Part shown: piece by piece, positions 1 to 6,866 of the stretch
How positions within the stretch are numbered: the stretch's first letter is position 1
How the letters are laid out: the number at the start of each line of letters is the position of its first letter
Assembly: GCA_029862005.1 (NCBI GenBank)
Contig: JAOTYD010000033.1
Location: 1-34,900, forward strand
Source: Gammaproteobacteria bacterium
Lineage (GTDB): Bacteria; Pseudomonadota; Gammaproteobacteria; GCA-001735895
Direction of reading: 5' to 3'
DNA length: 34,900 bases
Made by a program: the position numbers and the translations under genes
The notes under the pieces: generated by a model
Told to the model about the DNA's origin: nothing
The model's database searches: none
Seen by the model: only the letters and a program-made list of their open reading frames with translations

Positions 1-363
1 CCAGGGATGCCAGGGATGTCGGGAATGCCGGGAATGCCGGGAATGCCAGGAATGGGAATGCCAGGGATGCCAGGGATGTCGGGAATGCCGGGAATGCCAG
101 GAATGGGAATGCCAGGGATGCCAGGGATGTCGGGAATGCCGGGAATGCCAGGAATGCCAGGAATGGGAATGCCACCGATGGGGATGATGCCGCAGATGCC
201 CGGGGGAATGCCGCCGATGGGGATGATGCCGCAGATGCCCGGGGGAATGCCACCGATGGGGATGATGCCGCAGATGCCCGGGGGAATGCCGCCGATGGGC
301 ATGATGCCGCAGATGCCCGGGGGAATGCCACCGATGGGGATGATGCCGCAAATGCCAGGTGCG
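1..363 (+). repeat. In-frame coding tandem repeats (51/60-bp, then 39-bp units)
   Basis: Units of about 60, 51 and 60 bp occupy 1-168. They are followed by five 39-bp units from 169 to 363, each beginning atgcc(a/g)ccgatgggg. All unit lengths are multiples of three, so copy-number change keeps the frame. Differences between 39-bp copies are mainly third-position (cca/ccg, ggg/ggc), showing selection on the protein. Confidence 0.9.
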
Positions 364-495
364 ATGCCTGGCCCTCAGGCAATCATGGATCCGGAGCAAT
401 ACGAAAAATTCTACCAGCAGTGGCAAGAAATGATGTCAAAGATGGGGCAGGCCAATCCCGGTACTGCTGAATCCGGTACTGCTGAGTCCCAGTAA
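1..495 (+). CDS. Met/Gly/Pro-rich repeat protein, 5' end cut by window
   Basis: The reading frame is open to the left edge, so the true start lies outside the window and the visible 164 codons are the C-terminal part. Residues up to about 120 are almost entirely M, G and P in two repeat types: three units of 60, 51 and 60 bp (MPGMPGMSG-like), then five units of 39 bp (MPPMGMMPQMPGG-like). A short non-repetitive tail follows (about 40 residues), starting near GPQAIMDPEQYEKFYQQWQ, rich in Q, E and Y and ending in a duplicated GTAES. No membrane segment is visible. I do not recognise the family. Methionine-rich tracts in other bacterial proteins can bind Cu(I), but no Cys or His supports this here. 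A lipoprotein gene follows 14 bases downstream on the same strand, so the two may be co-transcribed. Confidence 0.75.
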   Translation, partial: PGMPGMSGMPGMPGMPGMGMPGMPGMSGMPGMPGMGMPGMPGMSGMPGMPGMPGMGMPPMGMMPQMPGGMPPMGMMPQMPGGMPPMGMMPQMPGGMPPMGMMPQMPGGMPPMGMMPQMPGAMPGPQAIMDPEQYEKFYQQWQEMMSKMGQANPGTAESGTAESQ

Positions 496-509
496 GTTTT
501 AAAGATTAA

Positions 510-926
510 ATGATCATGAAAAAAGTAATCTTGCTACTGCTCGCCACCCTTGTGGTCGCTTGCTACGGTGTTGTGCCAGATAACCGCGAAATCGAAACCA
601 TGGTGCGCGATAGCCTGTTGACCGATGGTCTCGATGACCTGTTTATCATGGAAAATTTCGCCAAGACCAACGGATTCAAGCAAAGCGACAATATTTATAT
701 CGTCGACGTTGAATACGACCTGGTGTTTCAGAAAAGCTTTACCGACGTGGTGCGGGAGATCCGCAAGGATCCGACAGGACCTCAATACGGAATGTTCGGC
801 TCGAAGTTTATCCTGACCGCAATTCAGTCAAATTTCGGCCAGTTCGAAACCGGTGACCGAATCCATAAAACCGACAAGATCACCCTGCACAAAACTGAAC
901 AGGGCTGGCAGATAGCCGAATCGTAG
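510..926 (+). CDS. Small predicted lipoprotein of unknown function
   Basis: This encodes 138 residues. A lipoprotein signal peptide is clear: KK, a run of L/A/V, then lipobox VVAC with Cys18 as the predicted acylated residue. The ATG at 510 and the in-frame ATG at 516 (MKKVILLLL) are both possible, and the second gives a more typical signal peptide. The mature part (about 120 residues) is mixed alpha/beta in character and has no motif I recognise. It shares the strand with the Met-rich gene 14 bases upstream and converges on soxK. The envelope location is inferred from the lipobox, and no function is proposed. Confidence 0.8.
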   Translation: MIMKKVILLLLATLVVACYGVVPDNREIETMVRDSLLTDGLDDLFIMENFAKTNGFKQSDNIYIVDVEYDLVFQKSFTDVVREIRKDPTGPQYGMFGSKFILTAIQSNFGQFETGDRIHKTDKITLHKTEQGWQIAES

Positions 927-929
927 ATT

Positions 930-967
930 AAAAAAGACGACCGGACCGCGAAGCGCGTGTCCGGTCG
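930..967 (-). terminator. Rho-independent terminator of the soxW-soxK unit
   Basis: On the minus strand a 9-bp G+C-rich stem (cgaccggac at 938-946 with gtccggtcg at 959-967, and a small inner cgc/gcg stem) is followed by a run of six T (complement of 930-935). It lies just after the soxK stop codon at 984, so it ends the minus-strand transcript. The plus strand has no T run after the stem. Confidence 0.8.
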
Positions 968-983
968 CTTGCTGCGGGCAGAT

Positions 984-1286
984 TTAAATGTGGAGATTAT
1001 CCTTGGTTTGCGAAGTAGCCTGCATGTAACCCAGCATACCCTGGGCTTCTGCTTCCTGGGCCAGTTTTGCGGCTTCCTTGGCTTTGCCTTCCTTCAACAG
1101 CTTTTCCGCTTTCTTGATCATCTTGCCGGTATCGCGCCATTCTCCGCCGACTGAACTGGCCTGCTTCTGGGCTTCCTTGGCCGCGGCGATTGCCGCTTCG
1201 GCACTCATGTCGCCGGCGCTTACTGATGCAGTGCTGAATGCCGCGACTGAAGCGATGAGCAGCAGGGTTTTCAATGAATGTTTCAT
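984..1286 (-). CDS. soxK: SoxXA-binding protein SoxK
   Basis: This is a 100-residue periplasmic protein. Its signal peptide ends near SVSA (residue 24), followed by a short helical mature protein with the blocks AEAAIAAAKEAQKQA, GGEWRDTGKMIKKAE and KEAAKLAQEAEAQGMLGYMQA. The GGEWRDTGKMI block and the length match the SoxK/SoxXA-binding family, which associates with the SoxXA cytochrome that attaches thiosulfate to the SoxYZ carrier. The assignment rests on this motif pattern. A strong Shine-Dalgarno (aggaga) lies 6 bases before the ATG. It sits 27 bases after a SoxW-like gene on the same strand and ends at an intrinsic terminator, so the pair is one unit. The other sox genes (XAYZB) are not in the window. 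Confidence 0.85.
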   Translation of the reverse strand: MKHSLKTLLLIASVAAFSTASVSAGDMSAEAAIAAAKEAQKQASSVGGEWRDTGKMIKKAEKLLKEGKAKEAAKLAQEAEAQGMLGYMQATSQTKDNLHI

Positions 1287-1313
1287 AATATTTCTCCTCT
1301 CGTTTGACTGTAT

Positions 1314-2393
1314 TTAATCATGAAATGAATCGTAACCCCAGATGTCGGTATCGAATCCGGCTTCACGAATATGTTCAGCTCGCGCCGAAATATAGCGCTG
1401 GAACTCGGGTTCTTCGAGATACGCCTTTTCCAGCACGTAGGCGTAAACTGATTGAAAATGAAAGGTTTTCATGAACGCGCCGATGCGCATGACTTCCTTG
1501 CCCTGTTGATCAAAGAAGACCAGGGAAGGGGTGTAGTTAATGCCGAGGTCCCGGGCCCATTGCCTGACGCTGGTCTGCCTGCCATCCGGTGTGGTCACCA
1601 TTTGTTCAGACGCGACGTTGAACTGCACGTTATTGGCCTTCAACACCAGTCTGCGGGTCGCCTTGTCGGCCAGGATTCGCTCGTGCATGGTCACGCATCC
1701 CTCGCAGTCGGGCGATTCAAAGTATACTGCGAGTGGCCTGTCTGAATTCGAGATGGTTTTGGCGAGATCCGTTTGCGCCAGGAAAAAGTCTTCATTGATC
1801 AGCTTACCGCTGGTCGCTCCTAGCCGATCGAGGCGATACTGTGAAAAGCTCAGTTTACGCTCTAGTTTTTGCGAGACGTAGTCAAGCGCAGCACGAAAAT
1901 CAGCCGGCGGGTAATAGCCATTGAGGCGTAATGCAACCTTGCCATTTTCGTCCAGGAATACCAGGGTCGGGGTATATTGGACCTTAAGGGCCGCGGCAAA
2001 GGTTTTCTCGGTGAAGTCCTGACCGCCAACGCTGACCACCTCGCGGTCTCCCCACATGTTGAGCGAGATACCATCGAAGTGCTTGATAATGTGGGCCTTG
2101 AGCTCGGGGTCGGTAAAGTTTTCTTTAACCAGTAGCGCGCAATAGGGGCAGCCTTCCTGGTGGAAATAAAGCATCACGCGACGGCCCGCGGCTGCGGCTT
2201 CTGCGACGTCATCTTCGAATTCGAGGAAGCTTTCTTTAAACCAGTCCGGTTTCTCGGAGGGTATAGCGCCGTAATATTTACCGGGTTTGACTTCACTGCC
2301 GAGGCTTGCGTTCCAGGGAAACATCAGCATGAACACCAGCACGAATAATTTATGGTTTAATCGGGGTAACGTTGTTAGCTTGCGGTATATCAT
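1314..2393 (-). CDS. Periplasmic double-thioredoxin protein, SoxW-like
   Basis: This encodes 359 residues. An N-terminal signal or anchor segment (about residues 14-32) is followed by two thioredoxin-fold domains. The first has CPYC (Cys82, Cys85) and a cis-proline loop YTPTLVFLDENGK. The second has CEGC (Cys230, Cys233) and YTPSLVFFDQQGK. Single-domain relatives include SoxW, a periplasmic thioredoxin of sulfur oxidisers. Here the domain is duplicated within one chain and the two motifs differ, so the halves probably have different redox roles. It is the first gene of a unit with soxK. Reduction of SoxYZ or of cytochrome thiols is an inference. The ATG at 2393 fits the signal peptide, but later starts such as residue 21 cannot be excluded. 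Confidence 0.8.
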   Translation of the reverse strand: MIYRKLTTLPRLNHKLFVLVFMLMFPWNASLGSEVKPGKYYGAIPSEKPDWFKESFLEFEDDVAEAAAAGRRVMLYFHQEGCPYCALLVKENFTDPELKAHIIKHFDGISLNMWGDREVVSVGGQDFTEKTFAAALKVQYTPTLVFLDENGKVALRLNGYYPPADFRAALDYVSQKLERKLSFSQYRLDRLGATSGKLINEDFFLAQTDLAKTISNSDRPLAVYFESPDCEGCVTMHERILADKATRRLVLKANNVQFNVASEQMVTTPDGRQTSVRQWARDLGINYTPSLVFFDQQGKEVMRIGAFMKTFHFQSVYAYVLEKAYLEEPEFQRYISARAEHIREAGFDTDIWGYDSFHD

Positions 2394-2445
2394 TGAAATA
2401 TTTGAAATTTCTCTTTTCGAGTCAACACCATATCTATGGCATTCG

Positions 2446-2479
2446 TTGACAGGCGTTATGATTTAGCGCATTAATTCTA
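2446..2479 (+). promoter_or_regulatory. Possible sigma-70 promoter upstream of the small secreted protein gene
   Basis: A perfect -35 hexamer TTGACA at 2446-2451 is followed about 18 bases on by a weak -10 candidate (attaat, 2470-2475). It lies in the 217-base divergent gap between the SoxW-like gene and the gene at 2611. The -10 is poor, so confidence is low. Confidence 0.35.
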
Positions 2480-2519
2480 TCTATTCAAAATTGTAATAAA
2501 CACTATATGGATAGGCCTC

Positions 2520-2566
2520 CCGGGAACCATACCCAATGATAGATATAGGCTATCCCGGCCTTTTTT
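2520..2566 (+). terminator. Terminator-like hairpin in the leader of the 2611 gene
   Basis: A short stem (ccggga at 2520-2525 with tcccgg at 2553-2558, loop of 27 bases) is followed after cc by six T (2561-2566). It lies 45 bases before the start codon of the downstream gene, in the same direction. It could be an attenuator in a leader RNA or a weak terminator. The large loop makes it uncertain. Confidence 0.35.
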
Positions 2567-2610
2567 GATTTGCTTGCATTGTTGAAATTATCGCGCGGAG
2601 AGACAGGAAA

Positions 2611-2814
2611 ATGAAGCTTTTGGTAACGTTAATTTTCTTCGCCTTCCAGACGATCGTGCATTCTACGGCCTATGCCTGGTCACCCATACAAGAGTTCCGG
2701 TCTACCGTGGAATCGATGCAGTATTGCTACTGGACAACGGCCAGCAGTGACGACAGCCAGGCAGGCGAAAATAAAGAACAGGCAGAAGGCGAAGAAGAAC
2801 CTGACTGTGATTAG
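2611..2814 (+). CDS. Small secreted acidic protein
   Basis: This encodes 67 residues. A signal peptide (residues 1 to about 22, ending TAYA) is followed by a 45-residue mature peptide with two cysteines (Cys39 and Cys66) and a very acidic tail (EEEPDCD). A purine-rich Shine-Dalgarno (ggaga...agga) precedes the ATG. It lies 51 bases upstream of a periplasmic rhodanese, in a block of thiol/sulfur genes, so a role in periplasmic thiol chemistry is conceivable. No family is recognised. The short length lowers confidence, but signal peptide, ribosome site and context all agree. Confidence 0.6.
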   Translation: MKLLVTLIFFAFQTIVHSTAYAWSPIQEFRSTVESMQYCYWTTASSDDSQAGENKEQAEGEEEPDCD

Positions 2815-2865
2815 GATGGGAGTCATGACTATCCGAATCTTTAATAAAATCCCAGGAGGATCAAG

Positions 2866-3525
2866 ATGAAATCGAAGCTGTTAACAACGATGATGCTGGC
2901 TACCAGCCTGATCTGGGTCGGCAGTACAGTTGCCGCCGATAAACCCGTCGGCATTACACCCGAGATGATGAAAGCTTCCGTCAAACACGGTGGTAAGACG
3001 GTGACGATCATGCGGGACCAGAACAACAAGGCCAAAGTCAATCCTGCCTTTGCCAAGACTTCGCGTCCTTGCCCGCCGTTTTGCATCCAGCCAATTGTGT
3101 TGGCACCAGGCGTGGAAACCCTGGGTGAGCAGGAGATTATCGATTACCTCGTTAGAATGAGTGAAGGTGATAACAGCGTACTGGTTGTTGATTCGCGCAC
3201 ACCTGACTGGGTACAAAAGGGCACTATCCCGGGCGCGGTCAATATACCCTGGACTTCTCTGAATCCAGCGAAAGGGGCCGATCCGATTTCGATTGGCGAA
3301 ATCCTGGAAGACCGGTTTGGCGCCAAATCGCTTGAAGGCCTGTGGGATTACACTGATGCAAAAACCCTGGTCATGTTTTGCAACGGCATGTGGTGCGGGC
3401 AGTCCCCGAACAATATCAAGAATCTGCTCAAGTTCGGCTACCCGGCGCACAAAATCAAGTGGTACCGGGGCGGTATGCAAAACTGGTCAAATCTCGGCTT
3501 GAGCACGGCCAAACCGTCAAGCTAA
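2866..3525 (+). CDS. Periplasmic rhodanese-domain protein
   Basis: This encodes 219 residues with a very strong Shine-Dalgarno (aggagga) 7 bases before the ATG. A signal peptide ends near VAA (residue 24). An N-terminal extension carries a CPPFC pair (Cys69, Cys73), and a rhodanese domain spans about residues 85-215. The hallmark VVDSRTPDW and IPGAVNIPW segments and an active loop beginning FCNGMWCGQS are present. Cys172 is the predicted persulfide-carrying nucleophile and Cys177 lies in the same loop. Rhodaneses move sulfane sulfur between thiols. Its neighbours (thioredoxin, DsrE-like, soxK) point to periplasmic sulfur handling. The paired CPPFC may be a redox or metal site not found in plain rhodaneses. 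The physiological donor and acceptor are unknown. Confidence 0.85.
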   Translation: MKSKLLTTMMLATSLIWVGSTVAADKPVGITPEMMKASVKHGGKTVTIMRDQNNKAKVNPAFAKTSRPCPPFCIQPIVLAPGVETLGEQEIIDYLVRMSEGDNSVLVVDSRTPDWVQKGTIPGAVNIPWTSLNPAKGADPISIGEILEDRFGAKSLEGLWDYTDAKTLVMFCNGMWCGQSPNNIKNLLKFGYPAHKIKWYRGGMQNWSNLGLSTAKPSS

Positions 3526-3598
3526 CGCGGCCTGTTTAATCTTATACTATATCGATTTGCACCGGGACGCGGAAATCGAATTTTCTTGACTGCCTGCC

Positions 3599-4099
3599 AT
3601 GCTAATAAAATTGCTGCCCGTCATGTTGTTGCCCGCGATTATTTTCGTAGGCCCGGCGACTGCTGACTCGGTCGCCATGATCCAGGTTACGGACTTGCGT
3701 GATGAAGCACGCTTGGCCAGGGATAATAATCTAGTACTGGTGCTCGAGTTTTCGAGCGAATACTGCGGCTATTGCCGTAAGCTGGAAGACCTTTTCCTGG
3801 TGCCGATGCAGCGCAATGCAGAATACGATGCAAAAATTTTGATCCGCTCGGTATCCCTGGACAGTTTTGAAACCCTGGTCGATTTCGATGGGCGTTCGCT
3901 AAGTACCGCTGAATTCGCCTCACGCTACGAGGTTTCGCTGACACCAACCCTGCTGTTTCTGAATGCCGAGGGCAAGGAATTAAGCGAAAAACTGGTTGGC
4001 ATATGGTCCGAAGACTTTTACGGTGGTTTCATCGACGGCCGCATTGACCAGGCGCGGGAGAAGCTCAGGCATGATGAACTTACTAAAGCCGGGATTTAG
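3599..4099 (+). CDS. Periplasmic thioredoxin-fold protein
   Basis: This encodes 166 residues. A signal peptide ends at about TADS (residue 22) and a single thioredoxin-like domain follows. Its active site is CGYC (Cys56, Cys59) after VLEFSSEY, and its cis-proline segment is SLTPTLLFLNAEGKEL. This resembles the SoxW/DsbD-gamma type of periplasmic reductant and is similar in layout to one half of the protein at 1314-2393. It overlaps the start of the next gene by 29 bases, which indicates translational coupling with the DsrE-like gene. A role in keeping rhodanese or Sox thiols reduced is inferred from context only. Confidence 0.82.
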   Translation: MLIKLLPVMLLPAIIFVGPATADSVAMIQVTDLRDEARLARDNNLVLVLEFSSEYCGYCRKLEDLFLVPMQRNAEYDAKILIRSVSLDSFETLVDFDGRSLSTAEFASRYEVSLTPTLLFLNAEGKELSEKLVGIWSEDFYGGFIDGRIDQAREKLRHDELTKAGI

Positions 4100-4565
4100 C
4101 CAAAGGCGATATTTTATTGCGCTTCTGACGCTTATGGCCTGCCCTGGTTTCGTGTTGGCAAGCGACGCCGTCGATAAACTGCTGGCTCAATCGGAACCAC
4201 CGCACGGGATCGTATTTGAAATTGTCGAGGCAGACGAAAATGCGCTCGAGGATTTACTACCCCGGGTGCGGGCCGCAATCGAGAGAGTCCGTGCCCGGTT
4301 TCCTGATACTGAATTTGCCGTTGTTTCTCACGGCAGGGAAGAGTTCGCGTTGCAAACGCAATACCAGGGCGAGCACGCCGAAATTCATCAACAGGTGCAG
4401 TCGCTGGTGGCCGACGATGTGCCGGTGCACGTCTGTGAAACCCATGCAGGATGGTATGGCGTTAGCGCAGAAGATTTTCCGGATTATGTTAACGTGGCGC
4501 CTACCGGCCCCGGCCAGGTCCATCTTTACCAGGAACTAGGGTACGAGCTGATCGTTGTTGATTAG
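4071..4565 (+). CDS. Exported DsrE/DsrF-like sulfur-carrier-fold protein
   Basis: I start the gene at the ATG at 4071, inside the end of the thioredoxin gene. From there the product is 164 residues with a plausible signal peptide (hydrophobic RYFIALLTLMACPGFVLA, cut near residue 30). A longer frame back to 3996 would place an unlikely extension before the signal. The mature part has the DsrE/F-like alpha/beta pattern: GIVFEIVEAD, AVVSHG, a conserved Cys122 in VHVCETHAGWYG, then a C-terminal GYELIVVD strand. In DsrE-type proteins such a Cys carries persulfide sulfur. A secreted form beside a rhodanese and a thioredoxin suggests a periplasmic relay. The family call is from pattern, not alignment. 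Confidence 0.7.
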   Translation: MMNLLKPGFSQRRYFIALLTLMACPGFVLASDAVDKLLAQSEPPHGIVFEIVEADENALEDLLPRVRAAIERVRARFPDTEFAVVSHGREEFALQTQYQGEHAEIHQQVQSLVADDVPVHVCETHAGWYGVSAEDFPDYVNVAPTGPGQVHLYQELGYELIVVD

Positions 4566-4584
4566 CCAAATCCAAATTTGAGAA

Positions 4585-4824
4585 ATGCCATATTATCTTT
4601 TTAAAATAAGTGCCCGCGACAGCCTCGGCCTGGTGAAGGATCTGGAGCTGCTGGAAATTTTTGATAAATTCCGTGCCGCCAAAACCGAGGCCAAGAAACT
4701 TCGTGCCGAGCAATCCGAGGATGAATTTATTTTCAAAGTCATGTTTGCCGAAAACCAGTTGTCCGCCGAGGAACAGTTGCTGGAAAAACGCGAAAAACCG
4801 GTATTGATGGAACATGAGCGCTAA
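4585..4824 (+). CDS. Small conserved-looking cytoplasmic protein
   Basis: This encodes 79 residues with no signal peptide or membrane segment. It is charged and largely helical, with an acidic/basic KTEAKKLRAEQSEDEFIFK stretch. The start MPYYLFKISARD suggests a short beta strand before a helical part. It overlaps the next gene by 11 bases and follows the DsrE-like gene by 19, so it belongs to the same transcript. I do not recognise the family. Codon use and spacing support a real gene. Confidence 0.65.
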   Translation: MPYYLFKISARDSLGLVKDLELLEIFDKFRAAKTEAKKLRAEQSEDEFIFKVMFAENQLSAEEQLLEKREKPVLMEHER

Positions 4825-5596
4825 CGCGATGGTAAAGCATCTCATCCTCGTATTGCTGTTTTTTGCAGGACAGGCGCTGGCGTCAGGGCCCGATTTTGCA
4901 CGCGAATCACGGTTGGCAGACGAAATCGTCGACGTTATTCTGGATGGCGATCCCGTTTGGCTTGTGGCGGGTGAGCGCAAATTTTTAAGTATTTATACCG
5001 AGGCCGACGAAATCGGCACCGCCGTCGTGATTCTGCATGGACGCGGGTTCCATCCGGATTGGGCGGACACAATAAATCCGTTGCGCGTGGGTCTCGTCGA
5101 ACATGGCTATAGTACGCTGTCGTTGCAGATGCCGGTGCTTGAAAAAGACGCCAAGTACTACGATTACGTTCCGATCTTTCACCATGCACATCCCCGAATT
5201 GAGGCGGGTATCCGGTATTTACGCGATAGCGGACACCGGAAAATAGTTTTGCTGGCTCACAGCTGCGGTGTGCACATGGCAATGGACTGGATCAGAACCA
5301 AAAACGACCGGTCTATCGATGCCTTCATCGGTCTCGGGATGGGTGCGACCGATTACAAGCAACCCATGCATCAGCCTTTTCCGCTCGACTGGATGCACGT
5401 ACCGATCCTGGATTTATACGGTGCCGATGAATACCCGGCGGTGATCCGGTTGGCACCCGGACGCAAGGCGATGATGGACAAGGCTGGACATGCAAGCTCG
5501 CGACAGGTCGTGCTGCCGGGGGCGAATCACTATTTCACCGATCAGGGTGATGCATTGCTAGACGCGGTTGCGGACTGGCTCGATCAACTGGAGTAG
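4814..5596 (+). CDS. Exported alpha/beta hydrolase (DUF3530-like)
   Basis: This encodes 260 residues. A signal peptide (ALVLLFFAGQALAS-type, cut near residue 24) is followed by an alpha/beta-hydrolase domain: VVILHGRGFHPDW near the oxyanion loop, nucleophile elbow AHSCG (Ser150), Asp205 in DLYGADEY and His239 in GANHYF. The elbow lacks the usual first Gly (A-H-S-C-G), as in DUF3530-type proteins. The substrate is unknown. It is the last gene of the plus-strand sulfur/thiol run and overlaps the preceding gene by 11 bases. The in-frame ATG at 4829 is an alternative start that would still keep the signal peptide. Confidence 0.75.
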   Translation: MSANAMVKHLILVLLFFAGQALASGPDFARESRLADEIVDVILDGDPVWLVAGERKFLSIYTEADEIGTAVVILHGRGFHPDWADTINPLRVGLVEHGYSTLSLQMPVLEKDAKYYDYVPIFHHAHPRIEAGIRYLRDSGHRKIVLLAHSCGVHMAMDWIRTKNDRSIDAFIGLGMGATDYKQPMHQPFPLDWMHVPILDLYGADEYPAVIRLAPGRKAMMDKAGHASSRQVVLPGANHYFTDQGDALLDAVADWLDQLE

Positions 5597-5612
5597 GATC
5601 GGAGGGCTTCCT

Positions 5613-5640
5613 CGCGAAACCGGATCCGGAGCGTTTCGCG
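5613..5640. repeat. Inverted repeat in the gap after the hydrolase gene
   Basis: An 8-bp perfect stem (cgcgaaac / gtttcgcg) encloses a 12-base loop that is itself nearly palindromic (cggatccgg). There is no T run on either side, so it is at best a Rho-independent-like hairpin or a protein site. The rest of the 5597-5789 gap holds no gene that I can see. Confidence 0.45.
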
Positions 5641-5789
5641 AAATTTAATGATCGATTATAAATTCAGTTGCCGCTTTTGCCGGGCGACGAGGGTATAGTG
5701 TCGAACGCCTGGAAGGTCACTGTTTATCCTTCGAGTTGCCTGGTCGATCAATACGGCCAGATCCGATACGCTGATTTAGGGGCATTTGA

Positions 5790-6833
5790 ATGGGATCCGC
5801 TGGAAATTTTATAGATCATTCAGAGCCTGCTGAAGCTGACTCGAGTCACCCCTATACCCGGTTAACACCTGACCACGTTATTGCCGCGGTTGAATCTACC
5901 GGTCGATTGAGCGACGCCCGCATACTGGCTTTAAACAGTTACGAGAATCGCGTTTACCAGGTGGGCGTTGAAGACGACGATCCCGTCATCGTCAAGTTCT
6001 ACCGACCGAATCGCTGGTCCATGCCGCAGATCGACGAAGAGCATCGCTATACCCGTTTTCTGTTCGATCACGAGATCCCGGTGGTGCCACCGTTGGTGAT
6101 TAATGCCGATGCAGAGTATCCAACGCTGGGGCATTATGATGACTTCTGGTTCTCGATCTATTCGCGCCAGGGTGGTCGTGCCCCGGAACTCGATAATCTT
6201 GATCATTTGCACCTGCTTGGTCGTTTCATCGGCCGTATTCATGCAGTCGGGCAGGCATTTCCTTTTCAGCACCGCATCAGGATGTCGGTAGATCGGGCCG
6301 GCGAAAATGTGAACTATTTGCTCGATGCAGGATTTATCCCGTCCGACCTGGAGGACGCGTATCGCGCGATTACAGGCGAGATCCTGGCAGCCATCGAGGC
6401 ACGCCGGCCGGACGTTGATCCGTATCGGCAAATCTCGCTGCACGGTGACTGCCACAGTGGTAACGTGTTGTGGCGCGATGACTGCCCGCATTTCGTGGAT
6501 TTCGACGACGCCATTACCGGGCCGGCAGTCCAGGATCTGTGGATGCTGTTATCCGGGGATATTGCCAACCAGCAGCGCCAGTTGCTGGAGATCATCGAAG
6601 GTTATGAAATGTTTCAGCCATTTGACCTGCGCGAACTCAAGCTGATTGAGCCGTTGCGCGCGATGCGCGTGCTCTATTTCAGCGCCTGGTTGGCGCGACG
6701 CTGGGATGATCCGGCCTTTCCGCTCGCTTTTCCATGGTTTAACACCGAGCGTTACTGGTCGGAGTACATACTCGAGCTCAAGGAATTGCTGACCGGTTTG
6801 CAGCAGCCACCCATTACGATGCCCGAGATATAA
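5790..6833 (+). CDS. srkA: Stress response kinase A (SrkA/YihE family)
   Basis: This encodes 347 residues with an aminoglycoside-phosphotransferase-like kinase fold: the SYENRVYQVG nucleotide-loop region (residues about 50-59), IVKFYRPNRW with the ATP-site Lys, FDHEIPVVPP, catalytic HGDCHSGN (218-225) and metal-binding DFDD (237-240). These segments and the length match SrkA (YihE), a cytoplasmic Ser/Thr kinase of proteobacteria that protects against envelope and oxidative stress death. The N-terminal 20 residues are a little longer than usual, so an internal start is possible. It stands alone, in its own transcript. The terminator-like stem 17 bases after its stop is oriented for the opposite strand. 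Confidence 0.9.
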   Translation: MGSAGNFIDHSEPAEADSSHPYTRLTPDHVIAAVESTGRLSDARILALNSYENRVYQVGVEDDDPVIVKFYRPNRWSMPQIDEEHRYTRFLFDHEIPVVPPLVINADAEYPTLGHYDDFWFSIYSRQGGRAPELDNLDHLHLLGRFIGRIHAVGQAFPFQHRIRMSVDRAGENVNYLLDAGFIPSDLEDAYRAITGEILAAIEARRPDVDPYRQISLHGDCHSGNVLWRDDCPHFVDFDDAITGPAVQDLWMLLSGDIANQQRQLLEIIEGYEMFQPFDLRELKLIEPLRAMRVLYFSAWLARRWDDPAFPLAFPWFNTERYWSEYILELKELLTGLQQPPITMPEI

Positions 6834-6842
6834 ATTTACTGC

Positions 6843-6866
6843 AAAAAAAAGGCCTCCGAAGAGGCC
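6843..6866 (-). terminator. Canonical UUCG-loop terminator reading on the minus strand
   Basis: On the minus strand ggcctc-ttcg-gaggcc (6-bp perfect stem with a UUCG tetraloop, complement of 6851-6866) runs directly into eight T (complement of 6843-6850). On the plus strand the stem is followed by cgcaaatatt, with no T run, so it does not look like a terminator for srkA. No minus-strand protein gene lies upstream of it, so it suggests an RNA transcript. Confidence 0.8.

Noticed and set aside
3996-4070. Longer N-terminus of the DsrE-like protein
   Set aside because: The extra 25 residues overlap the thioredoxin gene and would put a charged stretch before a clear signal peptide. The ATG at 4071 is preferred.
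5613-5640. Hairpin as terminator of the plus-strand sulfur/thiol unit
   Set aside because: It is followed by aaatttaatg, with no T run, so it is listed only as an inverted repeat.
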